A DNA stretch of 64,000 nt, from positions 4,772,481-4,836,480 of the forward strand of contig CM040448.1 of assembly GCA_022749755.1 (NCBI GenBank), in the 5' to 3' direction. Under the pieces are notes generated by a model. That model was not told the origin of the DNA, did no database searches, and worked only from the letters and a program-made list of their open reading frames with translations. The position numbers and the translations under genes are program-made. This document shows, in pieces, positions 1 through 12,525 of this stretch. Source of the stretch: Azadirachta indica. Its lineage: Eukaryota; Streptophyta; Magnoliopsida; Sapindales; Meliaceae. The stretch's first letter is position 1. Each line of letters opens with the position of its first letter.

Positions 1-287
1 AACATATTAAAGCAAAACATACACTAATATATATATCTCTGTGGGAACATGCTTAATTACTTGTGTTATATATGTACATATATGAATTTTGATAATGTCA
101 AAATTAAACTTAACATATTTGACCAGGAATGTGATTAATTTCTATAACAAGGATTATATGTGTTAATAATAAACTAGAGAGTAGTTTTTCTTTAAGAATA
201 ATTAAGAAGTATTAATCAGTAGAAGTAGAGGGTATATATGCATGCAATTAATATTAATGGGAAATAAGAAATGTTTTGGTTGATTAC

Positions 288-444
288 CTGGTAATTCCCA
301 TGGTTCACACTTGTAGAGATCGACTTCAGGAATGATCTCTAATTCAATCTTACGACCATTGATCTTTCTTTTGAGATAGTAAGCCACAAGTTCTTCATCT
401 GTAGGATGGAACCTAAAACCAGGAGGCAATGAAACAGGAGCCAT
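288..444 (-). CDS. NAC045/NAC086: NAC-domain transcription factor, first coding exon only (partial)
   Basis: First exon of a plant-specific NAC transcription factor, a nuclear DNA-binding protein. The ATG is at 444 and the exon encodes 52 residues plus one base. It carries NAC subdomain A ([19 protein letters not shown]) and the start of subdomain B ([14 protein letters not shown]). It ends at a good GT donor (CCAG|GTAATC, exon end at 288) in the phase typical of NAC first exons. The next exon should begin with a K-S-L-like segment and lies beyond the left edge; 1-287 is intron. The N-terminus [10 protein letters not shown] plus [21 protein letters not shown] closely resembles Arabidopsis NAC045 and NAC086, which act in phloem sieve-element enucleation. 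That function belongs to the family and is not proved here. The conserved gene neighbourhood supports this clade. Confidence is high for NAC and good for the subclade. Confidence 0.93.
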
Positions 445-530
445 ATGTATAGATATGATCTTCGCAAGTATCTGGAACTGCTTGATGAATGACTGTTCTC
501 TTATACCCGAAGAAACAAGGAAACCAGTCT

Positions 531-651
531 CTGCAAACTAGAAATCAAACGCACAAAACAGTGAGGAAATTGCCAAGAAACATCAAGGGCTATGTAGATA
601 TAAATGCTTGTGTTGCATGCATGATGAGATAAGAGACTTAGTAAATGATAC
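531..651 (-). other. Putative 5'UTR intron of the NAC gene
   Basis: On the minus strand, GCTAG|GTATCATTT at 652/651 reads as a donor and CTAGTTTGCAG|AGACTGG at 531/530 as an acceptor. Together they define a 121-bp intron in the leader, about 85 bp upstream of the NAC ATG. This rests on splice-site form only. Confidence 0.4.
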
Positions 652-1359
652 CTAGCAAATGAGGCAGAAGAAGTTCCAAATTGAGCAGAGGATAGAGACC
701 GAGAGCAAAAGATTCGATTTACGAAAGAGAGAAGTACTGAAATGGGAGGATGTAGACGTAGGGAGTGGGGTTTTGATGAGAAGAAAAGACAAAAAGAGAG
801 AAGAAAGGAAAAGAAAAAGAAAAGGAATTGATCGATTAATTAATTAACTAGGGTTGGCTGCCACCGCCTCTAAATCTATATATTTCTCCAGCTTTATCTT
901 TTTCCCTTTGATGATATATTCTCACAAGCTTTCCTTTGAAGCTTAATTATAACCTTATTATTATCCCATGCTTCCTTCTTCTCCTTTCTTTGATTCTCAC
1001 TTCCACGTGGTTATTCCTGATTCGATACATTGCCCACCTTCCCATTGCAAAATAAGTATCTACATCATCAACTGTAAATGTATATCAAATGTTACTTTTC
1101 ACACTGTCTTCTTCATTTCCTCAGCCTCTCTAGTATACCTTAAAAGTTAAATTAATTGCTGATGATGAGTTTACTACCATATTCTGCAACGTTCTTAAAC
1201 GAGTTTCCACCGCCTTATTTCTCTTGTAATATTCGAACAAATTTATGTATGCTACTTAATTGTTAAGTTTTGGATAGACTAATACTTGATTTAGCTTCTT
1301 TTTTTTGGAGTTTTTAATTAGTTAAATAAATAATTAAATTTTTTATGATTTTTCTCTTT

Positions 1360-1360
<1 letters not shown>

Positions 1361-1396
<36 letters not shown>
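1361..1396. repeat. (AT)n/(GT)n compound microsatellite
   Basis: About eleven AT units followed by seven GT units in the upstream region of the NAC gene. Confidence 0.95.
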
Positions 1397-3616
1397 ATGT
1401 ATGATTACTCAAGCAAAAAATTTTTTGTGCTCTTTAATTTTAAATTTTAGGTCTTTCTTATAAGCATGCATACTTTGATATCGAAGTGTTATAACTTTAA
1501 AAGTATAATAATTATAGAACGAAAGTTCTCAATATCAAATATTAATAAAAAAAATAATGGAGTTTTATTATAATTAATGTTAGCAAATATAATATTTTGC
1601 CTTTACTTTCAAAACACCATCATTTCCGATAAAACACTAATAATAAGGAATATTTTCAGTTAGCTACTTTAAATTTGTTTGGATTTTATTGTGATACAAT
1701 AATTATTCTAATGCTGCACTATAATACAAAATAGATTGCATTTATCATAATGAGATATATTTTATTAATGGTCATTCAAATAATTTTTATAATGTAGGAG
1801 CAATAATTAATATAGCCTATATCTTATAAAAGGTTCTAAATGACAATTATAACTCTATCATTTTTTAAAAATAACGACAAATATTAAAAATCGTAAGTGT
1901 ACTAAACTCTAACCTTAATCCTCAAACCCTAACTCAAAAGTAAACTTTTACATACATCGTACTACTTATTGGTTTTTGCTTGCCAAGGGTCGTTAAGAGG
2001 ACGGCTTTAGTCCTTGACTAATTTTGGGTGGGGCGGCCTAGACCCCTTAGATTTCATTACTCTCTCAATACCTTTCATCTTTGAACGATTATTCCTTCAG
2101 TTGTAGATTCCTAGCTAGCTTTCTTTCTAACAAACTAACAAAACAATGGGAGCGAGGGAAATGCTTGTGGTGAGAGGAAGAAGAAAGGGAGTAGAAGAGA
2201 TACGGAGATAAAACACATAGGGACAACATAGAGAAAGCCACGAAGATGAGAATGAGGGTAGATTTGGAGAATGAAGAAGTGGAGTTTTCTAATCTCACGG
2301 CGGCAACAAGGTGAAGGGTAATGATAAGCCCAACTCAACTGATTGAGATCGTAGGTGGTTGTTATTGCAAGTTTTGAAGGCCAAGTTGTCGCTGGATGAA
2401 GATTATTATGACTGTTGTTTGCGAGGATTGGTATGAATGAGTAGGAGGTGGCTCTATTGTTGGCGAGGATGGGTGAAGATGGGTGGGTTGAACACAAAAT
2501 TCGGATGGATTCGAGTAAAAAAAACTATTGTATCTTTTCACTGTTAATGTTTTTGGATGAACATTTAAAATTTATAACTCATTGAGATAATTCTAAAATT
2601 TTGTAATACAACAAAATCTAAGCAAACTTCAATAGTTAGTTAAAAATAATTTTAATAATAATTACCATCTATAATTTAGTCGAAAGGATGTCCAAGCTAA
2701 TCTTTTATACATATTATTAGATTACATAAGTTCAACGTCTCTTAAAATATTTTTAAAACATCGGTCATGTAACATGTGTTTCTTATAGAAGTACTAATTA
2801 AGAACATAATTTACTTGATAAATATTACATTATTATTTATGATAAAAATAAATTTTGGATTTTCTAAAGTTACGCCATCTCATTAATTATAACCCCGTCA
2901 TTTATTTAATAGTTCATTTCACACCAACTTGACTTTAAAACTAAAACTATACCCTTATTGCTTTTTTTAGTCCAAAAGGGAGACTATGGATTGAGGTCAT
3001 GGAGGAGGAGGGAATGGATTACCCACCAGGATGAGCGTTTTCCAAATGTCGTTATGACAGTTACTAACTGTTATTAATTATGAGTAGATTAATATACTAA
3101 AATGGACTTTTGTTAGATTCAAGCTCCTGTATTAATTGACCATGAAGGTAGTGTAGATCCCACTCTAGGCTTAGCTTTCTTCTCATGAAATTATATATAT
3201 ATATATATATATATTTAACATGGTATAATAACTAATGTAGTCTAAATTTTCTCGATTAATTTTGGGTCACAATAAAAAACAATAAAAATTAATATATTAT
3301 AAATAATATATAAAGATAAATTATGTAATGTTTAAAATTAATATATAAATAAATAAAATAATTTGATTACGTGGGGTGGAAGAATTAGAACCTAAACCCA
3401 GCCCACAATTACAAACAAAGAATTTAAGGATTTGTGATGTTAACGTAATGCGCGCAGAAAGAATAGTCTGTCGTTGAATTGAATGAATCCAAGAAAGAAA
3501 GAAAGGATCATGTGGGGCCCAGCTTTAACCACGTGAAGTAAGAAGGAGATTCCACGTGGCAAGACGGGATGACTTGGGGCCGCCTTTTCCCATGCGATCC
3601 CATGTCTTTTGTCTTG

Positions 3617-3651
3617 TCCCATCCCATCCCATCCCATCCCATCCCATCCCA
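3617..3651 (+). repeat. Pentanucleotide microsatellite (TCCCA)7
   Basis: Seven perfect TCCCA units. They create artificial Pro/Ser/His/Ile-rich open frames on both strands that are not genes. Confidence 0.95.
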
Positions 3652-3728
3652 TCCATACCAATACCATACCATGCTTTTCCTTTTCCGCAATCCATCTTTT
3701 GCTACTTTTCCTCTTTCATGGGCCTTCT

Positions 3729-3773
3729 CTTCTTCTTCTTCTTCTTCTTCTTCTTCTTCTTCTTCTTCTTCTT
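3729..3773 (+). repeat. Trinucleotide microsatellite (TCT)15
   Basis: About fifteen uninterrupted TCT units. They produce poly-Ser, poly-Leu and poly-Phe open frames with no coding meaning. Confidence 0.95.
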
Positions 3774-4847
3774 TTAATTTTTTTTAATTATTTTTATTTT
3801 TATTTTTTTAATATTTTTCAATAATACCATTTCCCCTCCAAAATCAACAATATCAGTCGAATTCGAATTCATTTTATTAAGGTCAACCTTCTAAATCATT
3901 TCACCTATACTAATTAGTTTCAATTTATCTAATCTCATAACAGAGAATGATTTCATTCTCTATCAAATTGTATATAACTGATCAAAACCGTTCTTTAACT
4001 TCTAAATGTAAACTTAAAATACTTACCATCAATTTACTTTATATAAATCACGGTACTCATATTTTGATGTATAATAATACTTGTTTTATTGAAAAAGAAT
4101 TTAATTTATTTATGTAAAATATTTTTAGTATTTACTATAATTTCTAGGTGCACGGGGAAGAAGATTTTGAAAGATAAGATTCATTATGTGTTGTTATTGT
4201 ATAACTTCCTATTTAATTCTTTTAAGACCATGTGTTTATCATTCTAGAAATAAATAAATAAACAAAGAAAACAATTTGATTAACTTTATTGAATTGATTC
4301 TGAAATCATTTCAATTTTTGAAAGAAGCAATTCTCATCGTTAGATACAAAGGATGGTTTGGCTTATTCTCTCACTGAAGGCAAAATACAAAAGCAAGTTT
4401 GAACATACGCATTCAAACCCAACAACATGATTTTTTTTTTCTTTTTATTAATAAAAAACAATATATTTTCCAGAACTGTTGCCGAAAGGAAACATTATGG
4501 TGTTTTCTTTTCTGAGTCACATGAATCAAATATTGGCCCAAAGTGGAAATTGAAAAGCAAAAGCAAACAAATTAATTAATTAATTAATCTAAAAGCATCC
4601 ATGGAGCTCTTATCTGCATTGAAGAATAGAACTGATATAGCAAAAGGTGCAAGAGCATTCACATGTACAAGTACAAATACAGAACCCCGATATTTTAGCT
4701 ATTTAAATTTACATATTAATTCATATTCACAGCATAACAACAGCTATTCTGCAAATAGCTTTCTCAAAAGTTAATACTATAACAACTTCCATTGTTAGCC
4801 TGGCTGAGAAGAAAGGTTTAGTTAGTTCAACAGTTAGCTAGAGCTAG

Positions 4848-7800
4848 CTAGCTCCTCATCTGATTTTGGTTTGAGTTACTGTATTCCTCGATCCCATACT
4901 TCTGGTACACTACAACTTGATTCTCTTCCCACCATCGCTCGGCTTCCTTTTCCGTGAATCTCTTCCGGCTGCATTACATAGCAATACAATAACAAATAAA
5001 CTTTACGATATATATAATATATGTGCATATGTATGTATAATTGATGAGTTGAGAGAAAATTACCTGAATCGTACTCGTTTTAACCCCTTCTGCCCGCTCA
5101 GCAAAGTTGTGAATGTGATATATATGCCTGGTTCATACTGTTCTACCCATTCAAGCTTGGATGACTTAGTTCCCTTCTGTTGAGGTTCTGTTCTTGCAAC
5201 ATGGGAATCTTCCACTGATCTACTATTATTTTCATGGCATAAGTCTCTTCCATACGCTGATTTTAACTTATCCGAGAAAACAATAGGGGAATTACATAGG
5301 CTATCGACTTTCCGGTCTTCTGGTAATTTAACTTCAGGAAGATTATTAGTGTCAATCAACATAGGATACACACCCTCAAGCTTAGGACTACTTTTTATGT
5401 TTGTGACTAGAGGTTCGTTTGCATCAACGCCATCCTTGGCTTCTCTTCCAGCATTGACCTTCTCTGACAGCGTATGAAGCTACACAATAACATCCATATC
5501 AAACACTGCTAAGCATACACAAAAATCAAATCATATACCATTGCACTATTAAGTAAATGTATGGTTTTCCATAAGTACTTTGATAACTTGATTTTAATTC
5601 ATTGGACCACTGAATATAATAGCAAGAGAGAAAGTTTACCCTTACTGCCAGAGCCTTCATAATTTCCTTTGCTGCTTTGCACTTTGCAGCTTCCTCCCTT
5701 GCCAGTGACCAAGCTTCTTCAATTTTTTGTTGGCATTCTTCAATCTTCTGATTTCCAATTTGGCAGTGCTTTTCAAGGCTCTTAGCCTATTAGAAGTAAA
5801 AGGTTTTTAGTAAAAACAGTGCTTATCCGTAAAAACAACAAAAAATAAACAATAATAATAATAATAAATAATATTGCTTAAAGCAACTAAAAGCTTTGGC
5901 CATTGAAGAGAACATAAAACTAATCTTAATGCTATTGAAAATGGTTAACCTGAAGACAGGTTCTGGCTTGGACCCCGGTATAGTGCCAATGAGGCTCTTT
6001 TATACTCATAACATGATGAAAGAGCCCAAGTACATACAGCTATATCAAATGGAAGGTTTAGCCAATGTGGAATCCTCTAATGGTGGGAGACCAAATAGTT
6101 TTGAAGAGCAAACAAGCAAAGCCAAATGCAAAAATTGGCAGCCCACAGTAAGCATTAGATAAATACGAGCAACTACTACGTGTTACATACGCCATATTTA
6201 TACTGTTAAAACAATGTATATACAAGACACTTGTGTGGCAATGAGCGAGACAAAAAGATACATAAATTTAGCAACCACAATCAGAGAAACAATCAAATGA
6301 TATTCAACTTCAAAGCTCTGAAATTGAAACAGTTATCAAGCAATTACCTCATCTCTAAGCCTCTTAACTTCGTCAGTAAGCATCCTGTTTGATTCAGACA
6401 AGTGTTTGTCTACACTCGGCGGAACTGGAACAACTTTTGATTCCAAAGACATGTTTTGCAAAAATGGTGAGGGAGGAGAGATTTGGTTTTTGGAAAGAGG
6501 AGCTAGTGTGGTAGATTTATCATTACAATACATTTCAAAGTGAATAGGGCAAGAAACTTGCCCCCATCTTTGCATACCAGATGACATAGAAGAAGTAGAT
6601 TCCAAGTGTTGGTTTTCTTCTCGGTTTTTATAGTTCTTCCGTTCACCAGGTTTGCTTTCTGCATTAAAAAACTGTTTACTTGTAAAGAGTTGACCCCTGG
6701 TGGGAGTCACTCCTCCCTTTTCTTCTGTTCTTTCTTCAGATAAGACAGCCTGCAAATTCAATAGAATCCTGGGACTTTGATTTTCCTGCTTTAATAGCCC
6801 TCCTGAATGTGTGATCTTTTGTAAATGGTTGTAGCATGTATCACAGACACGAGATGGTTTGCTTTTATCTGGTGTCAAGGATGCATTTATAACCTTCTTG
6901 CTACTACATGCACTGCAAAAGTGAAGTCCACAATTATAACAGTTACGCTTCTTCCTTCTAAACCCAAAAGGCATTCTACATCCACTACAAGCTGACTGAT
7001 CACTGACAGAGACAGATTTATGCAAACATATTGCAGCAGTTATACTTGATCCACAAACTACACTTTCAACCTCCCTATCTCTCAAAGCCTCAACAAAAGT
7101 TGGTGAGTATCTATCTTGAATATCACCTACCCCTAGCTGCCCATTTGCATTCTTCCCCCATGTGTACACATTTCCTCCCGAAGTCAAGACAGCAATATGA
7201 TATGATCCTGATGAGATTTCCTTAACAAGCTCCTCTTTAAGTTTCCCTTCAACAGCTGTTATTGACTTATCCTTGGCCTGTGGATTGCCTAACTGCCCAT
7301 GCACTGCACTTCCCATTGTATAAACATTACCTAAACTGGTAAGTCCTACGGTCAACATTCTTCCGCAAGAAACTTGAACAAAATCAAAATCTACGAGTTG
7401 AGCAACACATGTTGGTAAAAGCTTTCTCTCGCCATCAGCATGTCCGAGTCTCCCTTTATCACCATCACCCCATGTGAATAATTTCCCACCAATGGCATTT
7501 GATTTCCAACGATCAACCATGATATCCACAATAGCAGCCATGTGCCATGGTCCACACGCAACAGATTTTACCTTTAAACCCCTTAAAGATTCAACTTCTT
7601 TTGGTTGAGAAACATTCTGCAAACTCCCATGCCCAAGAACCCCAAAAGTTCCATCTCCATATGTAAATAATTGCCCGGAGGTGGAGACAATTGCTGTATG
7701 CCACTCCCCACATGCTACTTTTGATATACATAGACCATCCAAAGCACCAGAAAGTTTACGTGGAAGCCACTGGCTTCTATTTCTCATCTCACCCAATAAA

Positions 7801-10800
7801 TGAGCTCCATGATTATTGTCACCCCATGTATATATTTCACCAGTTTTTGTCAGTGCACATGTTTGAAATTCACCACAATGTACAGACTGTACAAGGACTC
7901 CACTAAGACATTCGACAAGTTTTGGGGAGCTTACGTCCCAATTTACTTTGTGGCCAAGCCTTCCAACTTTTCCCTCCCCCCAGCAGAAAACTTCTCCCTG
8001 TTTAGTAACTAAGGCTCCGTGTTTACCTCCCAAAGATATATTTTGTACATCTAACATCACGACCGATTCTAGCAATTTAGGCAATAAAGCATCCACTTGC
8101 GTTTTATTCGGACTATTTGAACTATCAACTGTACCTCCAATGATTCCACCGAGTACTCCTTCCCCCCAGATCATGACATCCTTCAGAATGTCTTTCTTTT
8201 CTATTAGAGGAGAACCATAAGAAGGCGCAACAAACCTATGAGACTTGTTCTTTGGGCATTCGGCACCAACATAATTCAATTCCCACTTCTTGAAATTATC
8301 TGGTTCAGCTTTTGGAGAATTTAGAGTTACGATGTTTGTTACACTTTGCATCTTCAATAAATTTGATTCTGACGAATAAAAGCTGTCTGAAGAATATGAT
8401 AAACCATCAGAAAAACACCTTTCTGAGAGTGACAGCGAAGGACTCCCGCATAAGCTGTGTACCTTGAAGATGAAAAACAATTGAATGAAATTATATAATG
8501 AGCAAAGTTCCATAGTAGTTTTCTTCATATTTTGACCAAAATTGGAAAAATTGTCTGATTAGCTCAAAACCATACCAGAAAAGTATTCTCAAAGTCATTA
8601 AATTATAGTATCTTAAACTTAAGAATCCTCAAGAATTCCTAACTAGGCTTTCGTCAGAAATGACATACAAGAGTTACAGGACCATTAAGAAACTTTTGTT
8701 ATATAAATGAATGAATGTGCTTGCATATTTCTTTCCTTTTTCCTTGCTAGAAGCCCCGGAAATCACTAGCAATATTTACTGGTTACCATTTCTAGCATCT
8801 CATAATAATTGCCTAATTAAATTGAAGATTGTCAATCATTTTGATTGCTGAGTAACCAACTATTTCAACAATCTTAGTCTATATTTAAACATTTTTCTTG
8901 AAGAAAATCACTGCTAGGCAAGAAAAAAAAAGGATAACTATCTTTTGAAGTAAACAACAATAATTGAGTATCCAAAACCTGAGATAGTTCCGTGGCCTCA
9001 TCTAGAAGCCCAAGGTTGTGCTTTCTTCTGATATAACCAGCCGGGCTTGTTACACAGCTCTGTATCCCTTTGCGGCCCCTCAAAGAAGAGAATTGTTTGG
9101 AATGATGACACCTAGAGATCACAGCTCCCAGGCCTGTAAACCAAGAATCAGCCTGAACTTTGTCCTTGCATATCTATGAAGACGGTGACAGAGAAAAGAT
9201 ACTTAAGTGATAAATCATTAGCGAGAAGACTGAATAAACTCAAACAGGTTAGATAGATAATTAACAAGTGCAAGTACCACTGCCAATTCTATGCTTACCA
9301 GATCAAGTGAGCGTTCACCATTTGCATATACAAGGGAAAAGGACTGTTGCTCCCTATCTGGTTGAAGTTGCCTCTGAAAATTTACCTACACAAAGTAAAT
9401 CCAAAATGCATATGATTGAGAATCATCTAATAGACCTTAAGCAATGGAGTTGCATACTATACAATTGCTTTTGTCACATACAGTCCTCTGTCCGGTAATT
9501 ATCTTTGTAACTGAGCTCAATCTAAGTTGCTTTTCCTTCTGCCGGGAGTACCAAATCAAGAATTTTTCGTCCTGCAAATTACTAAAAGATCCAGTCATCC
9601 ATTGTAAAATTGTAGAAGCAGACTAGAAAAACAGCAAATAAATCAAAGTGACTTAGAACAGGTTGTTAATTTTAGACAAATCCAAAGGACAAGAAAATGA
9701 CTTGCAATGATATCCAATTATGTCAAAGAGATGCAACATGTGTCAATTCACAATGTTAACAAAGCAATTGAAAACATTATCTAGATTGGATATTCATCAG
9801 CTGATGAATTGACTTACATCATGATGATCCTCAACAAAGTGATCTTTGGTATGGAAAAAGGCATTCAAATTATTTTCATCTCCATAGCATTTGAATCAAT
9901 TTATATAGATAAACTGAGATCTACTTCTATGAAGTTACAAAATGATCAGATGATATAATTCTTCTTTTTTTTCAATTTATTTCTCACAGAAATTAGTTAA
10001 TAGGAAATGAAAGCTAAAATCACTCTTCTTCCTTCATGTAACTATAAAAAAAATATATCAGAAGTTTCAAAGGTTGTTAGGATAGAAATGTCAACTTAGC
10101 TGAGTTTCCTTTAGAGAAATAAGTCTGCTGACACAGTTCAGTGGCTCATCTGAAGCAACAATATTTTTGCAAAATTGGTCTTTAAACTCTTAACAATTAA
10201 TTAGGAACAATGTCAAGTTTACTTACCATGGAGAGCCTGAAAGCACAGAATTTAGGCTTCCCCCTTCTTCGACACTTCAAGAGGTATGCACCCTTTTTTA
10301 TAGCTAGAATTGCCTGCGGTAAATTACAAAAAATTTAGCAGAAAAAGAAATTGTTAACTGCTATTCAAATTTAGCAGCAGCAACAATTTTTCCAAGTGCG
10401 TTTTTTAATTGTTTCTAAATGCCAACACCATTCAGATTGATTCTGATTCTACCCCAAAACAAAACTCAATTAATACATGTCAGTAGCGGTAGATAAGCTT
10501 AGAGTCGAAACACAGGTTAATTTCCTATTCTAAGTTACAACTGTAAGAATCCCAACAAAACTGAATAGGGAAACTCAAACTTTTTAACATAAAAATGAAT
10601 TAAAGTGAACATATTATCCTCCAAGCACTGAAATCACTAGTTCCCTAAAATCATGGAAGTATAGTTATTAGATTTCAAAAACAAACAACCACCAGCAGAG
10701 AAGAAAACAAAAACATAAACAAAAGCAAAAAGACCTCAATTCATTGGAAAGAAAAGATAGTGCGTGGAAGCTGTAAACAAGAGTGAAAATGCAGACCTAA

Positions 10801-11206
10801 ATTCGGCCGTTAATGAACACTTTGATTTGATCTAAACTGACTAAATGACTGTAGAAGTCATCACAGTATTAATCATAAACTGAGTCAATAAAATCAGTTA
10901 GCCTACCAAACTTACAGTGCCAACAAAATGATCACAACTAATGATTATTGATCATGTTTAAAACAAAACCAATGTCATAATTTACGAAGACCACAAAACA
11001 AATCAGAAAACTGATCCTACATTATCACTTTCCAATGACTTCACACTACATTAACACATAAACCAACTAGAAAACAGAAAAAACCAAACTGCAAAGCTTT
11101 AAAGTTAGTAGCATATGACAACCCAGAAGACAGAAAACAGAATGAGAACCTGTTCAACAGTTCTGTCAAGGGGAAGGGGTGGTGCTAAGAAATCTTCCTC
11201 ACCCAT
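4848..11206 (-). CDS. PRAF: PH-RCC1-FYVE-BRX domain protein (PRAF family)
   Basis: Nine exons give 3315 nt and 1104 aa: 11150-11206, 10227-10313, 9482-9571, 9299-9385, 8979-9173, 6348-8462, 5640-5786, 5064-5479, 4848-4968. All joins keep frame at GT-AG sites, and the length is normal for the family. Domains: PH about 20-135 (GKPKFCAFRLS, QADSWFTGL); seven RCC1 blades about 269-650 (repeated WGEG/WGDG and ACGxWHT motifs); FYVE zinc finger about 660-720 with all eight Cys (CSGC, NCYNC, FCSAC, VCDTC); coiled coil about 865-930; C-terminal BRX domain about 1035-1090 (EWVEQYEPGIYITF, ERWWEENQ). Members are thought to bind phosphoinositides through PH and FYVE, to have GEF-like RCC1 activity on Rab GTPases, and to act at endomembranes or the plasma membrane. 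The FYVE basic motif is RRKKRNCYNCG, with Arg where most members have His. The acceptor choices for exons 4 and 6 rest on homology and frame. Confidence 0.95.
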
Positions 11207-12525
11207 TTTTGGCAGAGAATTTCATCCAAACCCCAAAAAAAAAAAAACAAAGAAAGCAGAAGGGAATGAGAAGGACAGTTTGTTTTGTAACCCCACAAAG
11301 CAACCTTAACAGCAGAAGAATCAACAATGTGTTTTTGTGTTAACTAAGAATGAAACTTGCTCTGCTTTGCACAGAGTATCAAAAATTCTCTCCAGAGAAT
11401 GGAAAGAGAGAGGGAGACAAATGTTTGATTTTTATATTTTTTTTATATTTAATTAGTAATAATAATACATGAGGATACATTTATAGTAAGAATACAGCTA
11501 CTCTGTAATTTACGGAGTTTTCTCCCAATTCGGTGTCAGTTTTAGTGCATCCGTTTCTTCCATTACTTTGAAATTCGTGCGCTGAGAGACGCAGAGGGAG
11601 TTGGAATGAGTAAACGACACTCAACTCTCTTCTTAATTTCAATTACGCCCCTTATATTTTACATAATATCAACTAGGAAATAAAATTAAAATAAATCTCA
11701 TTTCATTAAAACCCTACACTTTTGTTTTTAAAAAAAATAAATAAATAAATTGCCCTTCACCTTTTCCAAACATACAAATCATAGACAACTACAATATTGT
11801 GAAGAAATATAATTTAAAACGATATGAACTTAGTGTAAAGAAAAAAAGAATTTGAACATTATACCAACATCAATTGTCATGACAATTTTAAACCTCATTT
11901 TTAGTATATGTTTTAAACTATACAGTTTTATATTAAGTATTATTGTTAAAAATATTTGGCAAATATCAAATTTTACCTAAAAAATAATATTTATTTGTCA
12001 ATTTTTTTATTTATACTTGAATTTAATAATTTATTTGTAATTATAATTTTAAAATAATTATTACTTAAATTTCAAACATAGCTTGAGTGATTTCCAAGGA
12101 CGTTTTACATAATTAAATTGTGAAGATTTGAATATCTTAACAAGCAATTGAGTGATGAGTTTTACGTAAAATAGTTGACAGTTTAGGGAGCTGAATGAAA
12201 GTAACCACACGGATATGCACGTGTACACTGTAATCACATGGGTAAAATTTTGGTCTGTTTTGTCATCATGTTTCTACTATCATTTTCTAAAGCTTTAAGG
12301 GTGCTTGGAAAACTGTGAAATATTTTAGGTCAATTAATTAATTAACAAATTAGGTAAATAAATAATTTTTTATGAACCAAATTTGTATTGAAGCAAAGAC
12401 AAGACGATTTAGGTAACCACACACAGCTCAGCATTGTTAATTACAATTAGGTTTTCGTAATTAAGATCAATAATCTCATTAATTTATTACTTAGTTGCCT
12501 TTGATATTTTTGTCTATTAAATAAA

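Larger units (their letters stand above)
3360..3780 (+). promoter_or_regulatory. Promoter-like island without a gene (two G-boxes, GGGCCC, CT-rich leader)
   Basis: This is a GC-richer patch in AT-rich DNA. It holds two CACGTG G-boxes (3530-3535 and 3553-3558), a GGGGCCCA motif near 3515, and a pyrimidine-rich stretch made of (TCCCA)7 at 3617-3651 followed by (TCT)n at 3729-3773. ACGT boxes followed by a CT-rich tract resemble a plant promoter plus leader on the plus strand. No gene follows on that strand: the next feature is the 3' end of the minus-strand PRAF gene. It could also be a distal NAC promoter part, about 3 kb upstream of that ATG. Confidence 0.35.
445..4847. other. Intergenic region between the NAC and PRAF genes
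   Basis: This holds the NAC leader and promoter (about 445-1500, with a CACGTG G-box at 1004-1009) and then mostly AT-rich DNA. 1361-1396 is an (AT)n/(GT)n microsatellite and 3192-3213 is (AT)n. 1970-2510 is a less AT-rich island with a 120-aa minus-strand open frame (2135-2497) that I do not recognise and do not call a gene. 3360-3780 is a promoter-like island listed separately. 3780-4847 is AT-rich and includes the 3' flank of the PRAF gene. Confidence 0.6.

Noticed and set aside
1917..1945. Telomere-like CCCTAA motifs (AAACCCTAAC)
   Set aside because: There are only one or two degenerate units; plant promoters often contain such telo-box motifs.
2135..2497. 120-aa minus-strand open frame
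   Set aside because: It shows no recognisable domain, has low-complexity His/Pro/Ser/Leu text, and has no support beyond an open frame.
3440..3824. Several overlapping open frames on both strands
   Set aside because: They are produced by the (TCCCA)n and (TCT)n microsatellites.
5896..6162. Plus-strand 88-aa open frame, or an extra minus-strand exon, inside a PRAF intron
   Set aside because: Joining exon 6 directly to exon 7 gives an unbroken coiled-coil heptad (LRDE-AKSLEKHC) that aligns with the family. Any added exon here needs a poor acceptor or breaks the frame.
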